From: Desmodus rotundus
Lineage: Eukaryota > Chordata > Mammalia > Chiroptera > Phyllostomidae
Assembly (NCBI RefSeq): GCF_022682495.2
Contig: NC_071396.1
Coordinates: 57,987,159-58,051,158, forward strand
Direction of reading: 5' to 3'
Length of the DNA: 64,000 nucleotides
This document shows positions 22,317-34,300 of the stretch, piece after piece (the stretch's first letter is position 1; each line of letters opens with the position of its first letter). Below the pieces are notes generated by a model that searched no databases, was not told the origin of the DNA, and saw only the letters and a list, made by a program, of their open reading frames with translations. The translations under genes were made by a program, and so were the position numbers.

Positions 22317-22784
22317 ATGGTTTAAAAGTAAATTGTACATTATGTAGATTTTATCACCATGAAAAAAACTTGATGGAAGATACAAGAAAGCATTAAAGTA
22401 GTTGTTGGTGGGATTTGTGGATGTTTGGAAGGCCAGACCAATTAAATGCGCCTATGTTTGTTGTGATGTCTCTCCATTTATTCTTACTATCTCTCTGGGA
22501 AACATTAAAAGAGTGGTGACAAAAGAAGTCCTGATCTGCAATGCTGCTCCTGCTGGCAGTGTATAGTATCTTCTCAGGCAAAACAGAAAGTAGTCAGACT
22601 TAAACTTCAGAATATGTAGTGCCCATTCCCCTCCCCCAATTAAATACTAACGTATATACAATCCTTTCCTATAGGGACAGTGAACAGAAAGCGACTTTAC
22701 AGCAAGTCATTAAATAAACACATTTGAGGAACCCTCAAATTTCCTCCAGTAGTCTATGAATCAGCAAAAGAAAGAAGAAAAAGA

Positions 22785-22965
22785 ACCAACACATTAAGTG
22801 AGGACCTACTATGTGCCAGGCACTGGGCAGGGTGCTGTGCATGTATCAGTCCTCACGATGACATGAGAAGATAAAGTATTACTATCCCTGTGGTACAGAC
22901 ATGGAAACAAAGGTACAAAAAGATGATGTATCTTGTTCCAGGTCACATTCCTAATAAGCATGGTA
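22785..22965 (+). repeat. MIR SINE
   Basis: Contains 'aggacctactatgtgccagg', 'cactgggcagggtgctg' and 'gacatggaaacaaaggta'. Confidence 0.8.
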
Positions 22966-23214
22966 AGAAGCAAAACTTCTTAGAAGCAAAACTCAGCGCG
23001 CCTTGGAAAACTCCAAGGAAGACTCTTCCTTGGAATAATTATCTTCTAAAAAATAATCACCTCTGGGATGAGATATGATAAATAATGGGTATAATGGATA
23101 TGAGATAAGATAACACAAGTTAAGGGATTTATAACAGTGCCTGACACAATCAAAGCTCAATAATGCTAACTACTGGTACTACTAGCAGGAGTATTACTCT
23201 ATTTTCTCTTAGCT

Positions 23215-23340
23215 AATCTCACAAGTAGGTATTATGAGCACCAATTTTACTCATTATAAACCTGAAGCTCAGGAAGATTAAATAAGTTGCCTAAGGTCAC
23301 TCAACTAATAAAACAGTAGAACTAGAATTCAAGCCTGTGC
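23215..23340 (+). repeat. MIR SINE
   Basis: Contains 'cacaagtaggtattatgagc', 'aaacctgaagctcaggaag' and 'gttgcctaaggtcactcaac'. Confidence 0.7.
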
Positions 23341-23649
23341 CAGTGGGATTCCAGAGAAGAACAAGATGACAGAACACAAAACAGGGAAAATGGAAAGGCC
23401 TCTCACTGCTCCTTCCCTCCAGCAACGGAACCTACTCAAACCACGGCCCCTCAGTAGCAAGCAGGAGGTAGGCCAAGAGCCAAAGAAAGAGTTGTCACCA
23501 GCTTTCTGTGGGCAGAAGGGCTGGTGGCAGCCCCTGGCCAGTCTGGGCAAGGACAACAGCACTAAACCCAACTGAGAAGAGAGTGATCAATGGTGTATAC
23601 ACAGGCCTGCAAGTAAGAAAGCCCCATGTCCAGGCAGAGTTCTGTCTCT
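23341..23649. other. No gene recognised
   Basis: Overlapping 80- and 69-codon ORFs lie on opposite strands here, neither with a recognisable motif. Confidence 0.4.
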
Positions 23650-24884
23650 AGGAACCTATCCTATAATCAGGAACACAAATATAAAAGATAAAATAACCAA
23701 GTCCATTCAGTGTTGTTTGAAATAACAGAATCATCCTTAGGGGGTAGAAGAGGAGACTTCCATTAAAAAGAATAAGATGAAACCCAAGTCTCTATGGTCA
23801 ATTAATATTTGACAAAGGGGGCAGCAGTATAAAATGGAGAAAAAAAAAAAAAAAGGCCTTCAACAAATGGTGTTGGGAAAGCTGGATGGCTACATGCAAA
23901 AAAAATGAAACTTCATCACCAACTTACACCATACACAAAAGTAAGTTCAAAGTGGATACAAGACTTAAATATATAAGTTGTAACATCATAAAAATCCTTC
24001 AGGAGAACATAGACAGGAAAAACTCAGATATTCCACGCAGCAATATTTACACAGATATGTCCCCTAGACAAAGGGACACAAAGGAACGAATAAACAAATG
24101 GGACCTCATCCAAATAAAAAGCTTCTGCACAGCTAAAGAAAACAGCATTAAAATGAAAACAGAACCAACCTTGTGGGAACACACATTTGCCAATGGTACT
24201 TCAGACAAGGGTTTGATCTCCAAAATATATAAAGAACTCACATGACTTCATTCTAGGAAGACAAACAACCCAATTAAAAAATGGGCAAAGGACTTAAACA
24301 GACAATTCTACAAGGAGGACATACAGAGGGTCCAAAGACATAAGAAAAGATGCTCAGCATCACTAGCCAGCAGAGAGATGGCAAATTAAAACCACAGTGA
24401 GATACCACTTCACAGTGGTCAGAATGGCCATCATAAACAAAGTAACAAAAAACAAGTGTTGGAGAGGTTGTGGAGAAAAGGGAACTTAGTGCACTGTTGG
24501 TGGGAATGCAGACTGGTGCAGCCACTATGGAAAACAGTATGGAATTCCCTCAGAAAACTAGAAATGAAACTCCCTTTTGACCCAGCAACTCCACTGCTTG
24601 GATTATACCCTAAGAACCCTGAAACACCAATCCAAAAGAACCTATGCACCCCAATGTTCATAGCAGTACAATTTACAATAACCAAGTGCTGGAAGCAACC
24701 TAAGGGCCCATCAGCAAATGAGTGGATCAAACAACTATGATACATTTACACAATGGAATTCTACACAGCAGAGAGAAAGACGGAGCTCCTACCCTTGGCC
24801 ACAGCATACATAGAACTGGACAGTATTATGCTAAGTGAAATAAGCCAGGTGGTGAGGAACAAATACTATATGATCTCAACTTTT

Positions 24885-26334
24885 AAAAAAAATATATTTT
24901 ATTGATTATGCTATTACCGTTGTCCCATTTCCCCCACTTTATTGCCATCCGCCCTCCATGCACCCTCCCACCCACATTCCCCTCCTTTAGTTCATGTCCA
25001 TGGGTCATACATATAAGTTCTTTGACTATTACATTTCCTATACTATTCTTATCCCCCCCCAATCTATTTTCTACCTACCATTTATGCTACTTATTCTCTG
25101 TACCTTTTCCCCTTCCTCCCCCTCCCACTTCCCCACTGATAACCCTCCATGTGAACTCCATTTCTGTGATTTTGTTCCTGTTCTAGTTGTTTGCTTAGTT
25201 TGTTTTTGGTTTTGTTTTTTTAAGGTTCAGTTGCTAATAGCTGTTGAGTTTGTTGTCCTTTTACTGTTCATATTTTTTATCTTCTTTTCTTAGTTAAGTC
25301 CCTTTAACATTTTATATAATGGCTTGGCGATGATGAACTCCTTTAACTTGACCTTATCTGGGAAGCACTTTATCTGCCCTTCCATTCTAAATGATAGCTT
25401 TGCTGGATACAGTAATCTTGGATGTAGGTCCTTGCCTTTCATGACTTGGAATACTTCTTTCCAGCCCCTTCTTGCCTGTAAGGTTTCTTTTGAGAAATCA
25501 GCTGATAGTCTTATGGGAACTCCTTTGTAGGTAACTGTCTCCTTTTCTCTAGCTGCTTTTAAGATTCTCTCCCTATCTTTAATCTTGAGTAATATAATTA
25601 TGATGTACCTTGGTGTGTGCTTCCTTGGGTCCAACCTCTTTGGGACTCTCTGAGTTTCCTGGACTTGCTGAAAGTCTATTTTCTTTGCCAGGTTAGGGAA
25701 GTTCTCTTTCATTATTTTTTCAAGTAAGTTTTCAATTTCTTGCTCTTCTTCACCTTCTGGCACCCCTATGATTTGGATGTTGGAATGTTTAAAGTTGTCC
25801 CAGAGGTTCCTAAGCCTCTCCTCATTTTTTTGAGTTCTTGTTTCTTCATTCTGTTCTAGTTGAATGTTTCTTTCTTCCTTCTGCCTCCACACTGTTGATT
25901 TGAGTCCTGGTTTGAGACCCTGTGGGTCTCTCCCACAACATCTTCTGTGAGGCTGGAAGTTTCTCCCATTGCCACCTCGACCCCCACAGGAGTTTTCAGT
26001 CAGAGGTTTTGAGGCTTTATTACCCCACACTGGAACCCTGGGTTGTTCAGTTTGTCTCGCTCCCCAGTTGTTCCTCCTGGTTTATCCGCATGTGAGTATG
26101 GGATCACCTGGTCCTCCAGTCACCACCTTGCAGTGAGTCCTCTCCGCCTGGCTGCCCGTCTCCACCCCTCCTACCGGTCTGGATGAATGCTTCTTCTTTA
26201 ACTCCTGGTTGTCGGACTTCCATACAGTTCGATTTTCTGTCAGTTCTGGTTGTTTTTTGTTTTTAAATTGTTGTTGTCCTTCTTTTGGTTGTGCGAGGAG
26301 GCACGGTGTGTCTACCTACACCTCCTCTTGGCCC
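24885..26334 (-). mobile_element. HAL1 copy E: half-L1, minus strand, internally deleted
   Basis: Inserted into the 3'UTR of the surrounding L1. Flanks tgatctcaactttta (from 24,871) and tgatgtcacctttaa (from 26,335) form an imperfect target duplication. On the minus strand it starts 'ggccaagaggaggtgtagg' (the eroded counterpart of the family start), keeps part of the 5'UTR, then jumps into the middle of ORF1 and continues through the 3'UTR to 'aatcaataaaatatattttt'. At 1,450 bp it is about 400-500 bp shorter than copies A-D. Confidence 0.85.
25290..26030 (-). pseudogene. Fused ORF in HAL1 E: 5'UTR-derived start joined to ORF1 C-terminal two-thirds
   Basis: An uninterrupted 246-codon frame. 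About the first 48 residues (MWGNKASKPLTENSCGGRGG and on) come from translated 5'UTR sequence. From about residue 49 (WRQKEERNIQLEQNEETR) it is ordinary ORF1, with SNIQIIGVPEGEEEQEIENL, DPRKHTPRYIIIILLKIKD, QARRGWKEVFQVMKGKDL and the end PLYKMLKGLN. The deletion joined 'cccacagggtctcaaacc' to ORF1 in frame and removed the coiled-coil N-terminus. An RNA-binding half could in principle be made. Nothing shows that it is. Confidence 0.6.
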
Positions 26335-26825
26335 TGATGTCACCTTTAACTGGAACATAATCAACAAAACAAACAAGCAGGCGAAATATAACCAGAGACA
26401 TTGAAATAAAGAACAAATGGACAGTAACCAGAGGGAAGATGGGAGGGGATAATGGGGGGGAAAGGGTGAAGGGTTTTCAGGAACAACTATAAAGGACACA
26501 TGGGCAAACCCAAGGGGGCTGGAATCAGGGGAGGGACATGGGGATGGACGGGGTAAGGGGAAGGAAGGGGGAAAAGGCAGAAAACTATACGTGAACAACA
26601 ATAAATTTCTTTTAAAAAGAGTAAGATAAAGCTATTACACACTGATATGGACTCATCTCCAAAATACATTCATAAATAAAAATTGATATGTTGGGAGGAA
26701 GGTGAATAGGAGACTAGGCACAGAGACCAGAGGAAGACATACCTTTCACTGTATACCTTTTAGTACTGTTTGAATTCTCTACCCTGTGCATGTATTATTA
26801 CCTAATGAAAAAATTAAAAACATAA

Positions 26826-27518
26826 TACTGTTTTATAAATCCTGTATCGGTCACTTTCCTGATATATACTTTTGGGTACTTACTTAACCTCTCTGAGTCA
26901 CCTTTTCTTCATTTATGTAAAAAACAAATAAACAAAAAACTTTCCTCCCAGAACTCTTTGAGGGACTAAATGAGATACCATGGATTAAGAGGTACTGAGA
27001 CACTCAAACATGCAGCTTTATTATTGTTAGCTGCTGTCCATAAACTTCATCTGGGTATTTTCTCCCACTAAATAAATAAATAAGTAAGTAAGAATTTAAC
27101 TTGCATTGCTCATGTTTCATTTATTATTCAAGACATTTCTCAAGTAAAAGAAACGCAGCCTCAGAGCAATGAGAAGGAGCCCACCCCTTATTAGCCCAGT
27201 TGCGGTGTATTCCAGGAACCAACATGCTGGGAGACAAGTTCTTCTCCAAAAGACTTTTCAAAGGAGAGACACTTTAAACCCCTTATCATACACATCTCCA
27301 CTAGCCACTGCCAAGTTCTACTTCCATTTCATATCAAGGCTTCTTTTTTGTTTAGGTTGGTATCTTCCCCCTACCCCCTAATTCTGAAATAAGGATGGAG
27401 AATGGCAGTATCCCTTGAGACTTAAGGACCATGGCTGAAAACACCAAAAAAAAAAAAAGTGCTCAGGAGACCCATCCATTTGCCAAGTACATGGGATCTA
27501 CTCAGAAGAATGTTGGCA
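26826..27518. other. No gene recognised
   Basis: Low-complexity 'aaataaataaataag' near 27,070 and an A-run near 27,446. No retrocopy or exon seen. Confidence 0.4.
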
Positions 27519-27531
27519 CAGGCTAAGGGTT

Positions 27532-28692
27532 GTTTTGTTTTGTTTTTTAGGACTTACTATAATTTATTGAGAACCTCCCCTCCCTGCCCTGGTAGTCTCT
27601 AGGTTCCTTTTTCCACTTGTAGATCTTGTGTGCCAGCCCCAGGAAGATGGCTGGGGACAGGGGCGGTGAGTGCTGCTCAATGAGACCCATAAGGTGGCTG
27701 TAACTGTCTTCTTCAAACTGCATGAACACAGTCTGCAGATTCAGCTCCTCGTATAGCTCCTTCACCCCGGCCACCTTCTCAGCCTCCTTCTGTCCATAAT
27801 TCTCCTGCAAGATCTGGTGCTGTTCCGGAGAGGCCAGTTACAGACACTGAACCACCAGCCAGCTGCATTTACTGTCCTGGATGTCAGTGCCAATCTTGCC
27901 CGTCACACTGCAGTCCCCAAAGAGATCAAGGTAATCATCCTGAATCTGAAAGAAATCCCCCAACTCCAGCAGGATCTTCTTGGTATTGGCATGTTCCTTC
28001 TCCCCGTCAATGCCCGCCACATACATGGCAATAGCTGCAGGAAGGTAAATGGAGTAGAAAGCTGTGTTACACTTGACAATAGATTTGTACCTCTTTTCAG
28101 TGAATCTGCCAAGATCCATACTGCCTTGAGGGGCTGTGATGAGGTCCAGGGTCTGTCCAATCTCAGTCTGCAGGAAGAGCTTGATCGGGTTCTGGTAATA
28201 GGGCTGCTCCTGGTTGTAGAGCTTCAGCAGTCGGTAGATACATGCTTCCAGAAGAATTGCATCATTGATAGCATCCAAACCTATGCCTGGATTCTGATAC
28301 CAGCAGATCTGCCCCCATTGGGTGAGAGATGAATCCATAATGTCATCTGACACTAGGAAGAAAGCATGGAGCAGTTCCACACACCAGCCCACAGTCATGG
28401 CCTGCTGGAGGCTGTCAGCATCCAGCTTTATTGGTTCCCCTAGATCCTGGAATGTGATCAGCACAGTCACACCCCATTGGTACTTGCTTTCAATGACATT
28501 GTACTCCAGGACCTCCTTGAGGCAGGCAATAGCACCTCCTTTCTGGGTGCCCCATGTCATCCTCATCCAGAACCCTGATAATCTTGGAGAAGTGCTGGAT
28601 GAAACTGCTTTTTTTGGTCATAAACATCCAATTTCTGGTCTCCATTCATATTGAGGAGTGAAGTACTCTGTTGCTGGATGCGGGTTCTTTTT
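27532..28692 (-). pseudogene. FDPS: Processed pseudogene of farnesyl diphosphate synthase
   Basis: Intronless minus-strand copy of the FDPS mRNA, the enzyme that makes geranyl and farnesyl diphosphate in the mevalonate pathway. It starts at ATG 28,649 (MNGDQKLDVYDQ), with some 5'UTR upstream. Both allylic-binding motifs remain: DDIMD (in LVSDDIMDSSLT) and DDYLD (in FFQIQDDYLDLFGD). Other matches are GLDAINDA, EACIYRLLKLY, ITAPQGSMDLGRFTEKRYKSIVK and SWLVVQCL. Damage: frameshifts near 28,605 and 28,545, loss of a four-residue stretch in FLQTEIGQ, an in-frame TAA at 27,838-27,840, and loss of the normal stop (TGA to GGA at 27,605-27,607). An 'aataaat' signal and an A-rich tail close the 3' end. 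A target duplication, caggctaagggtt at 27,519-27,531 and cagactaagggtt at 28,693-28,705, flanks it. Normal length is about 353 aa. Confidence 0.93.
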
Positions 28693-28705
28693 CAGACTAA
28701 GGGTT

Positions 28706-29488
28706 TTGATGGGAAGACAGAAAACAGAGAATGCTCTCCACACACAGAAAAAGATTTGAGAATAGAAACAATGAAAGTTATTCTCCAAAGTATTTTATCC
28801 TTCATTTGAAATAGAAAAGTTGGAAGGAAAGGCAAGGCCCCACAGGAAACCCTGGAGGCCCTCTATCAGGCAGCCAGGTCACACGCCCACTCACGTCCAG
28901 TCTGGGTCCCTGTGTCATCTGTCCAAAGAATATGGTAAGTTGGCTAGGCTTTCCAAGGTCATGTCCTGAAGGACCCTCAAGAAGCCAAGGCTATACACTT
29001 TTAAGGCCCTAGCAAAAGGGCAGGCTCAGGCTCTAGCAAAAGGGCAGCCTGCTACCCAGGAGTAAGAGTCTTCTCCCAAATTACTGACATCCCTAAATTC
29101 CTGAAGTCAGGCAGACAGTCAAATCAAAACTTCCAAAAGTAAAAGGTCTCCATGAGCCACTTTTTTCATGTTTTATTTTTAAGTCACACATGATTTTCAA
29201 AGCCTAAATTTTACTGCTGTGTCCCCTCTTCTTGAGTAAAAGAAACAATTTCCAAGCCTCAATTACCTGTAGCTCCTAGCTCCTCCCATCCCCTGGCCCA
29301 GTGCTCTTTCTTCCCTCAGAGCCCTCCCACATCCCCTGAGTACAGGACTACCTGTCTCCTACTAAGTTTAGGAGGAGAGAAAGATGTATCTTCACATCTG
29401 ATATTGTTGCCTATCACTGCACCAGCATCTTACAAATGTTGTTTCAAAGCCATCCTCACAATTCTTTAGGTCTTACTTTCTTCATTTT
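28706..29488. other. No gene recognised
   Basis: No retrocopy, domain or clear repeat found. The direct repeat 'caaaagggcag' occurs twice near 29,015-29,045 ('ctagcaaaagggcag' units). Confidence 0.4.
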
Positions 29489-29504
29489 AAACACAAGAAT
29501 ATAT

Positions 29505-31380
29505 ACTTCCAGCCAAGATGGAGGCATAGGTAGATACACTTTTCCTCCTTGCACAACCAAAAGAAGGACAACAACAATTTAAAAGCAAAAAAACAACCAG
29601 AACTGCCATAAAATCAAACTGTATGGAAGTCTGACATCCAAGGAGTTAAAGAAGAAACATTCATTCAGACTGGTAGGAGGGGGAGATGGGCAGCAGGGGT
29701 GGAGAGGACACACAGCAAGGCAGCCACTGGCAGACTGGGTGGTCCCACATTTGCCTGACGATAAACCAGCAGCAACAACTGGGAAGCGAGATAGACTGCA
29801 CAATCCAGGGTTCCAGAACAGGGAAATAACGCCTCAAAACCTCTGGCACTAAAAACCTGTGGGAATTGCAGTGGGGGGAGAAAGTCCCAGCCTCACAGAA
29901 GAGTTCACTGGAGAGACCCACAAAGTCCTAGAATGTACACAAACCCACAGACCCAGGAATCAGCACAAGAAGGGCCCAATTTGCCTGTGTGTAGCAAGGG
30001 AAGTGACTGAAAGCCAACAGAGACCCAAGCAACTGGCATTGTTCCCTTTCAGACACCTCCCCCACATACAGCACCACAACACAGCAAAGTGGATTGCCCC
30101 GCCCTGGAGAATACCTAAGGCTCTGCCCCTTACAATGTAACAGGTGTGCCAAAACAAATAAAAAAATGGCTCAAATGAAACAACAGATCAAAGCTCCAAA
30201 AACAGAACTAAGAGATGAAGAGATGGCCAACCTTTCAGATGCAAAGTCCAAAATACTTAACCAGGATGCTCACAGAAGTGGTTGAGAATGGTCACAAAAT
30301 AGAGGAAGAAGTGAAATATGCAAAGTGAAATAAAGGAAAATATACAGGGAACCAACAGTGAAGGGAAGGAAACTGGGACTCAAATCAATGATTTGGAACA
30401 AATAAACATCCAACCAGGACAGAATGAAGAAACAAGAATTCAAAACAAATGAGGAGAGGCTTAGGAACCTCTGGGACAACTTTAAACATTCCAACATCCA
30501 AATCATAGGGGTGCCAGAAGGAGAAGAGGAAGAGCAAGAAATTGAAAACCTATTTGAAAAAATAATGAAAGAGAACTTCCCCAACCTGGCAAAGAAAATA
30601 GACTTTCAGCAAGTCCAGGAAACTCAGAGTCCCAAAGAGGTTGGACCCAAGGAAGCACACACCAAGGTACATCATAATTACATTACTCAAGATTAAAGAT
30701 AAGGAGAGAATCTTAAAAGCAGCTAGAGAAAAGGAGACAGTTACCTACAAAGGAGTTCCCATAAGACTGTCAGCTGATTTCTCCAAAGAGACCTTACAGG
30801 CAAGAAGGGGCTGGAAAGAAGTATTCCAAGTCATGAAAGGCAAGGACCTACATCCAAGATTACTGTATCCAGCAAAGCTATCATTTAGAATGGAAGGGCA
30901 GATAAAGTGCTTCCCAGATAAGGTCAAGTTAAAGGAGTTCATCATCGCCAAGCCCTTACTATATGAAATGTTAAAGGGACTTATCTAAGAAAAAGAAGAT
31001 GTTCAAAACTATGAACAGTAAAATGACAACAAACTCACAACTATCAACAACCGAACCTAAAAAAAACCTAGGCAAACAACTAGAACAGGAACAGAATCAC
31101 AGAAATGGATATCACATGGAGGGTTATTGGCGGGGAAGAGGAGGAGGGAGAATGGGGGGAATAAGAAGCATAAGTGTTAGGTACAAAATAGACAGGGGGA
31201 GATTAAGAATAGTATAGGAAATGGAGAAACCAAAGAACTTATATGTATGACCCATGGACATGAACTTAGGGGGTGAGGGGAATGCTGGTGGGAGGGGGAG
31301 TGCAGGGCAGAGGGGAATATGGGGAGAAAAAAATGGGACAACTGTAATAGCACAATCAATAAAATATATTAAAAAAAAAT
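29505..31380 (+). mobile_element. HAL1 copy B: older half-L1
   Basis: Flanked by aaacacaagaatatat (29,489-29,504) and aaagacaaggaaatat (31,381-31,396), an imperfect target duplication with three mismatches. It starts 'cttccagccaagatggaggc', carries a 5'UTR with fewer CpGs than copies A, C and D, a frameshifted ORF1 and a 3'UTR ending 'gggacaactgtaatagcaca' and an A-rich tail. There is no ORF2. The eroded duplication and broken ORF mark it as older than C or D. Confidence 0.85.
30166..30988 (+). pseudogene. L1-type ORF1 of HAL1 B, frameshifted
   Basis: It starts at ATG 30,166 (MAQMKQQIKAPKTELRDEEMANLSDAKSK) and leaves the frame after the SDAKSK segment. The body is recovered in other frames: NEERLRNLWDNFKHSNIQII with GVPEGEEEEQEIENLFEKIM from 30,424, then DPRKHTPRYIIITLLKIKDK through KDLHPRLLYPAKLSF to MLKGLI at 30,988. 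At least two frame changes are needed, so no full ORF1 protein can be made. Residues such as NFPNLAKKIDFQQ and CFPDKVKLKEFIIAKP are shared with copy E but not with A, C or D. Confidence 0.8.
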
Positions 31381-31396
31381 AAAGACAAGGAAATAT

Positions 31397-34300
31397 TATT
31401 AAGCATACCCTACCCCAAAACTGCATAAGCATGTCTGAAAAGCTGCCTCCTAGGTGAAAATAAAAAGAAAAAATACAGGCATAAGGATTCTCGCTCTGTA
31501 CAAGGGGAAGGGGTTTATCAAAGAAATAACTGTTACTCCAAGCCAGGTCATTTGGTCAGGAAATCACACAGCATTTTGGATGGAGCACATTTGGATTTAT
31601 GGGACACACGAAGGTTTAGCTACATGTTAAAATCCTTTTTAGTTTTGTCTTTTTAAGTACTCAATTTGACAGAACAAAAACAACTTCTGTGCTTTAATCA
31701 GTTCAATGAATGATTTTTTTCAACTTAGAAAATTAAGTTTTCTTCCAACCCACATGAGCAAATAAGGAAAAAAAGTGATAAAGGAAACTGGAAACTGGGA
31801 TCTCCTCTAAACTACACACAATGCAAAATACAAAATAGGCCAAAAGTTTTGTTTTAATATAATTATTCCCTCTTTTGTTTTAGTGGTTAAAATCTGGCAA
31901 TTTGATGTGGTCACTCTCAAACATGAACCTCAAACAATGGGTTTTATCTATCTCCTAAAAAGTTTGGATGTTGGGGAAAGAAATTTTTCTTACCCTGATA
32001 AGACAGTAATCTCCTACCTTGCTGACTCAAATGTACTTGCATATTAATTGCTTCAGACTCCAAAATCCCTGCTGAACTTGCTAAACTGTGGGCCAAATTC
32101 AATGATCCAGCAACCACCAATTCAGAGCCTCACCAAGATAACTTCTCATGTTTAATTTAAAAGTACTGATGGCTTTTAAATGAAGTGCTAACGCAAGCCT
32201 ATCTGCCCCGGCTGTGTCTGATGGACAAACTGCAAGTTGGAGAGCAACAATCAAGTCTGAGCAGTCTTTGGACAATGAGGTAAACAGCTAACATCTCTCT
32301 TCCAAATGGTATTTGTTCTCCTAAAATCAACCCTTTAAGTAAGAAATGCCCCTTTAAGTTAATTTCCCTGATATAGAGGCAAAGAGATCTAGATGCAGAT
32401 ACTCAAATATTATCTACACTGATTCTATCTGATTAGCAAGAAATACACAATCCTCTAGCCAATGTGAATGAATGCCTATGCTATTTTAGGTGATTGACCT
32501 ACGGCATTTTTTTCCTTTCTCTGTTGCAACTGTGTTTCATGTTTGACCCCACAAATTTATTTTAAGTAGTTTTGCAAATAGCTTCCTAACCCCTTTCGTC
32601 CCCCATGCAGCCAGCATCTCACATTTCTCTGCACAGAACATGTTTTTTCCACTTTGGGAAGTGGAAACGGAGAGACTGCTTCAGTAAAATCAGATTCAGA
32701 ATTAGGTCCTATTCATTCAAGAGATTAAAAGAGTATCAAGGGCTAATTTTTGTTTTACCAGAACAAGGCAGAATTAAAGCTTTGATTCCCAAGCAATAGA
32801 ATTCACAGCAACCTTTCTAGCCTGTAAAAACAAAAATCTCAATCCCCAGTATCACAGTGAAAATGCCCTAGAAATATATATCAAATCCCTGTATGGCTTC
32901 ATACTCAGCTAGCTTCTCCCACCCATTAATCACCATTAATCAAAATGCAAGGCTGAGTCTTTTCACAACAAACATCCAAAGCTAGTTGATTAATAGTAAC
33001 AACAATAATTATTACAATAAAACAACAATCACAATAATAACAGAGATTTGGAAATTTGACATAATAAGGTATAGCCAACTGTAAGAAGCAGCTTTTGGTC
33101 AGTGGTAAAGTAAAAAGGTTCTGATAGACGGTACAGGAGAAGAACAGTAAGTCAATCTGAATTTATTTCAGGTCCTGGGCTTTTGGAATCACCAATTTTC
33201 CATTGTAAGATTCAATATGAGTTTTGAAACATCAAACATTAAATGAGTTTAACGGGAAAAAACATGTCATTTTGTCCTTGGATTTTATGTATTGCTTCTA
33301 CCAATTTGCCTTCCCCAAAATGCACTAATCTTTAGAAAATTTTATTTAGAAATTTCACTTTTAAAATAACTTTGAGTGTGAATACAATTGGAGCAAAATT
33401 TAGAGAAAAAATTCACATGATAATTTGTCTGGATGCTGCTGACTTCTCATAAAAAATGAGCTTCAGAAACTGAATTTTCTAGTGCTTCTCCTCAGCCCCC
33501 CAAATATAAGTTACTTATCAAAACTACTTCCAGTTTCACTTTATATGATGAAACACTTTATGGGTGTGGGAGGTATTTAAATGTTTCTTTTACAGGAAAA
33601 TAAGATAGTTTTTATATTTCAAAGTTGTCCAAAAGAGACATTCCTTTAAAACAATTAAAAAGATCTAGTTCCAAAATAATAAAAACTTCACTGAAAATTA
33701 CTTAGTCCGCTCATTTTTACTACATAACTCATGACTCCAAACTCTGTTTTATCTGCTTACGTGCATCTACTGTTGTACACTATTTTGCCGTGAGTTTCCA
33801 CACATGTACCAAAGTATATATAAACTAATCCAATCACCTGAAATCCACCTTGAAGTCTGGCGTGTTTGTGTTAACGAGCATTTTTTTTGAGAACCAGACA
33901 GCCTATCCATTTATATAAGAAATGTCTAGCCATACTTTATGGTTGTGATTTCTCCAAATTCTAAGTGTGCCACATGTCATCTCCTGACTGCTACCCTTCA
34001 TTCATTTCTTTGCAAATTAATATTCCTATTTATAAAACCAAACTTGAGCCCGCTCCTCTAAGATAAATTACACAAAAATCAGTATTCTCTATATTTTTTA
34101 AAATCCACAGCCAATTTCCCACTTAGTTTAAGCAATATGTGCTATAACAAAATGCAAAACAAAATAATGTGGGAGGTTCTTTAAAGTTTAATGTAATAAG
34201 ATTTGACTAGATGCAGAGTTCTTTACACTTTTGAAACAGAGGTATTTTCTGGCTCAGCTAGAGATGGAAAGCATCCAGAAATTTCAGAGTAGTACAAATC

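Larger units (their letters stand above)
23782..26613 (+). mobile_element. 5'-truncated L1 (end of ORF2 + 3'UTR), interrupted by HAL1 E
   Basis: The target duplication aaaaagaataagatgaa (23,765-23,781) recurs as aaaaagagtaagataaa (26,614-26,630). The L1 begins inside ORF2 ('tctatggtcaattaatattt') and runs through the C-terminal region: RTDMSPRQRDTKERINKWD, the [22 protein letters not shown] cysteine-containing stretch and TPLLGLYPKNPETPIQKNLC. The 3'UTR resumes after HAL1 E at 26,335-26,613, ending 'cgtgaacaacaataaat'. Stops and a poly(A)-run frameshift make it inactive. Confidence 0.85.
23650..26825 (+). repeat. Outer old L1 (L1M-like), split by a younger L1
   Basis: The left part (23,650-23,781) shows 'tcctataatcaggaacac' and 'cattaaaaagaataagatg'. 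The right part (26,613-26,825) continues with 'gatatggactcatctcc', 'cctttcactgtatacctttt' and 'gcatgtattattacctaat', as in old L1 3' regions. The interruption supplies the target duplication of the younger L1. Confidence 0.6.
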
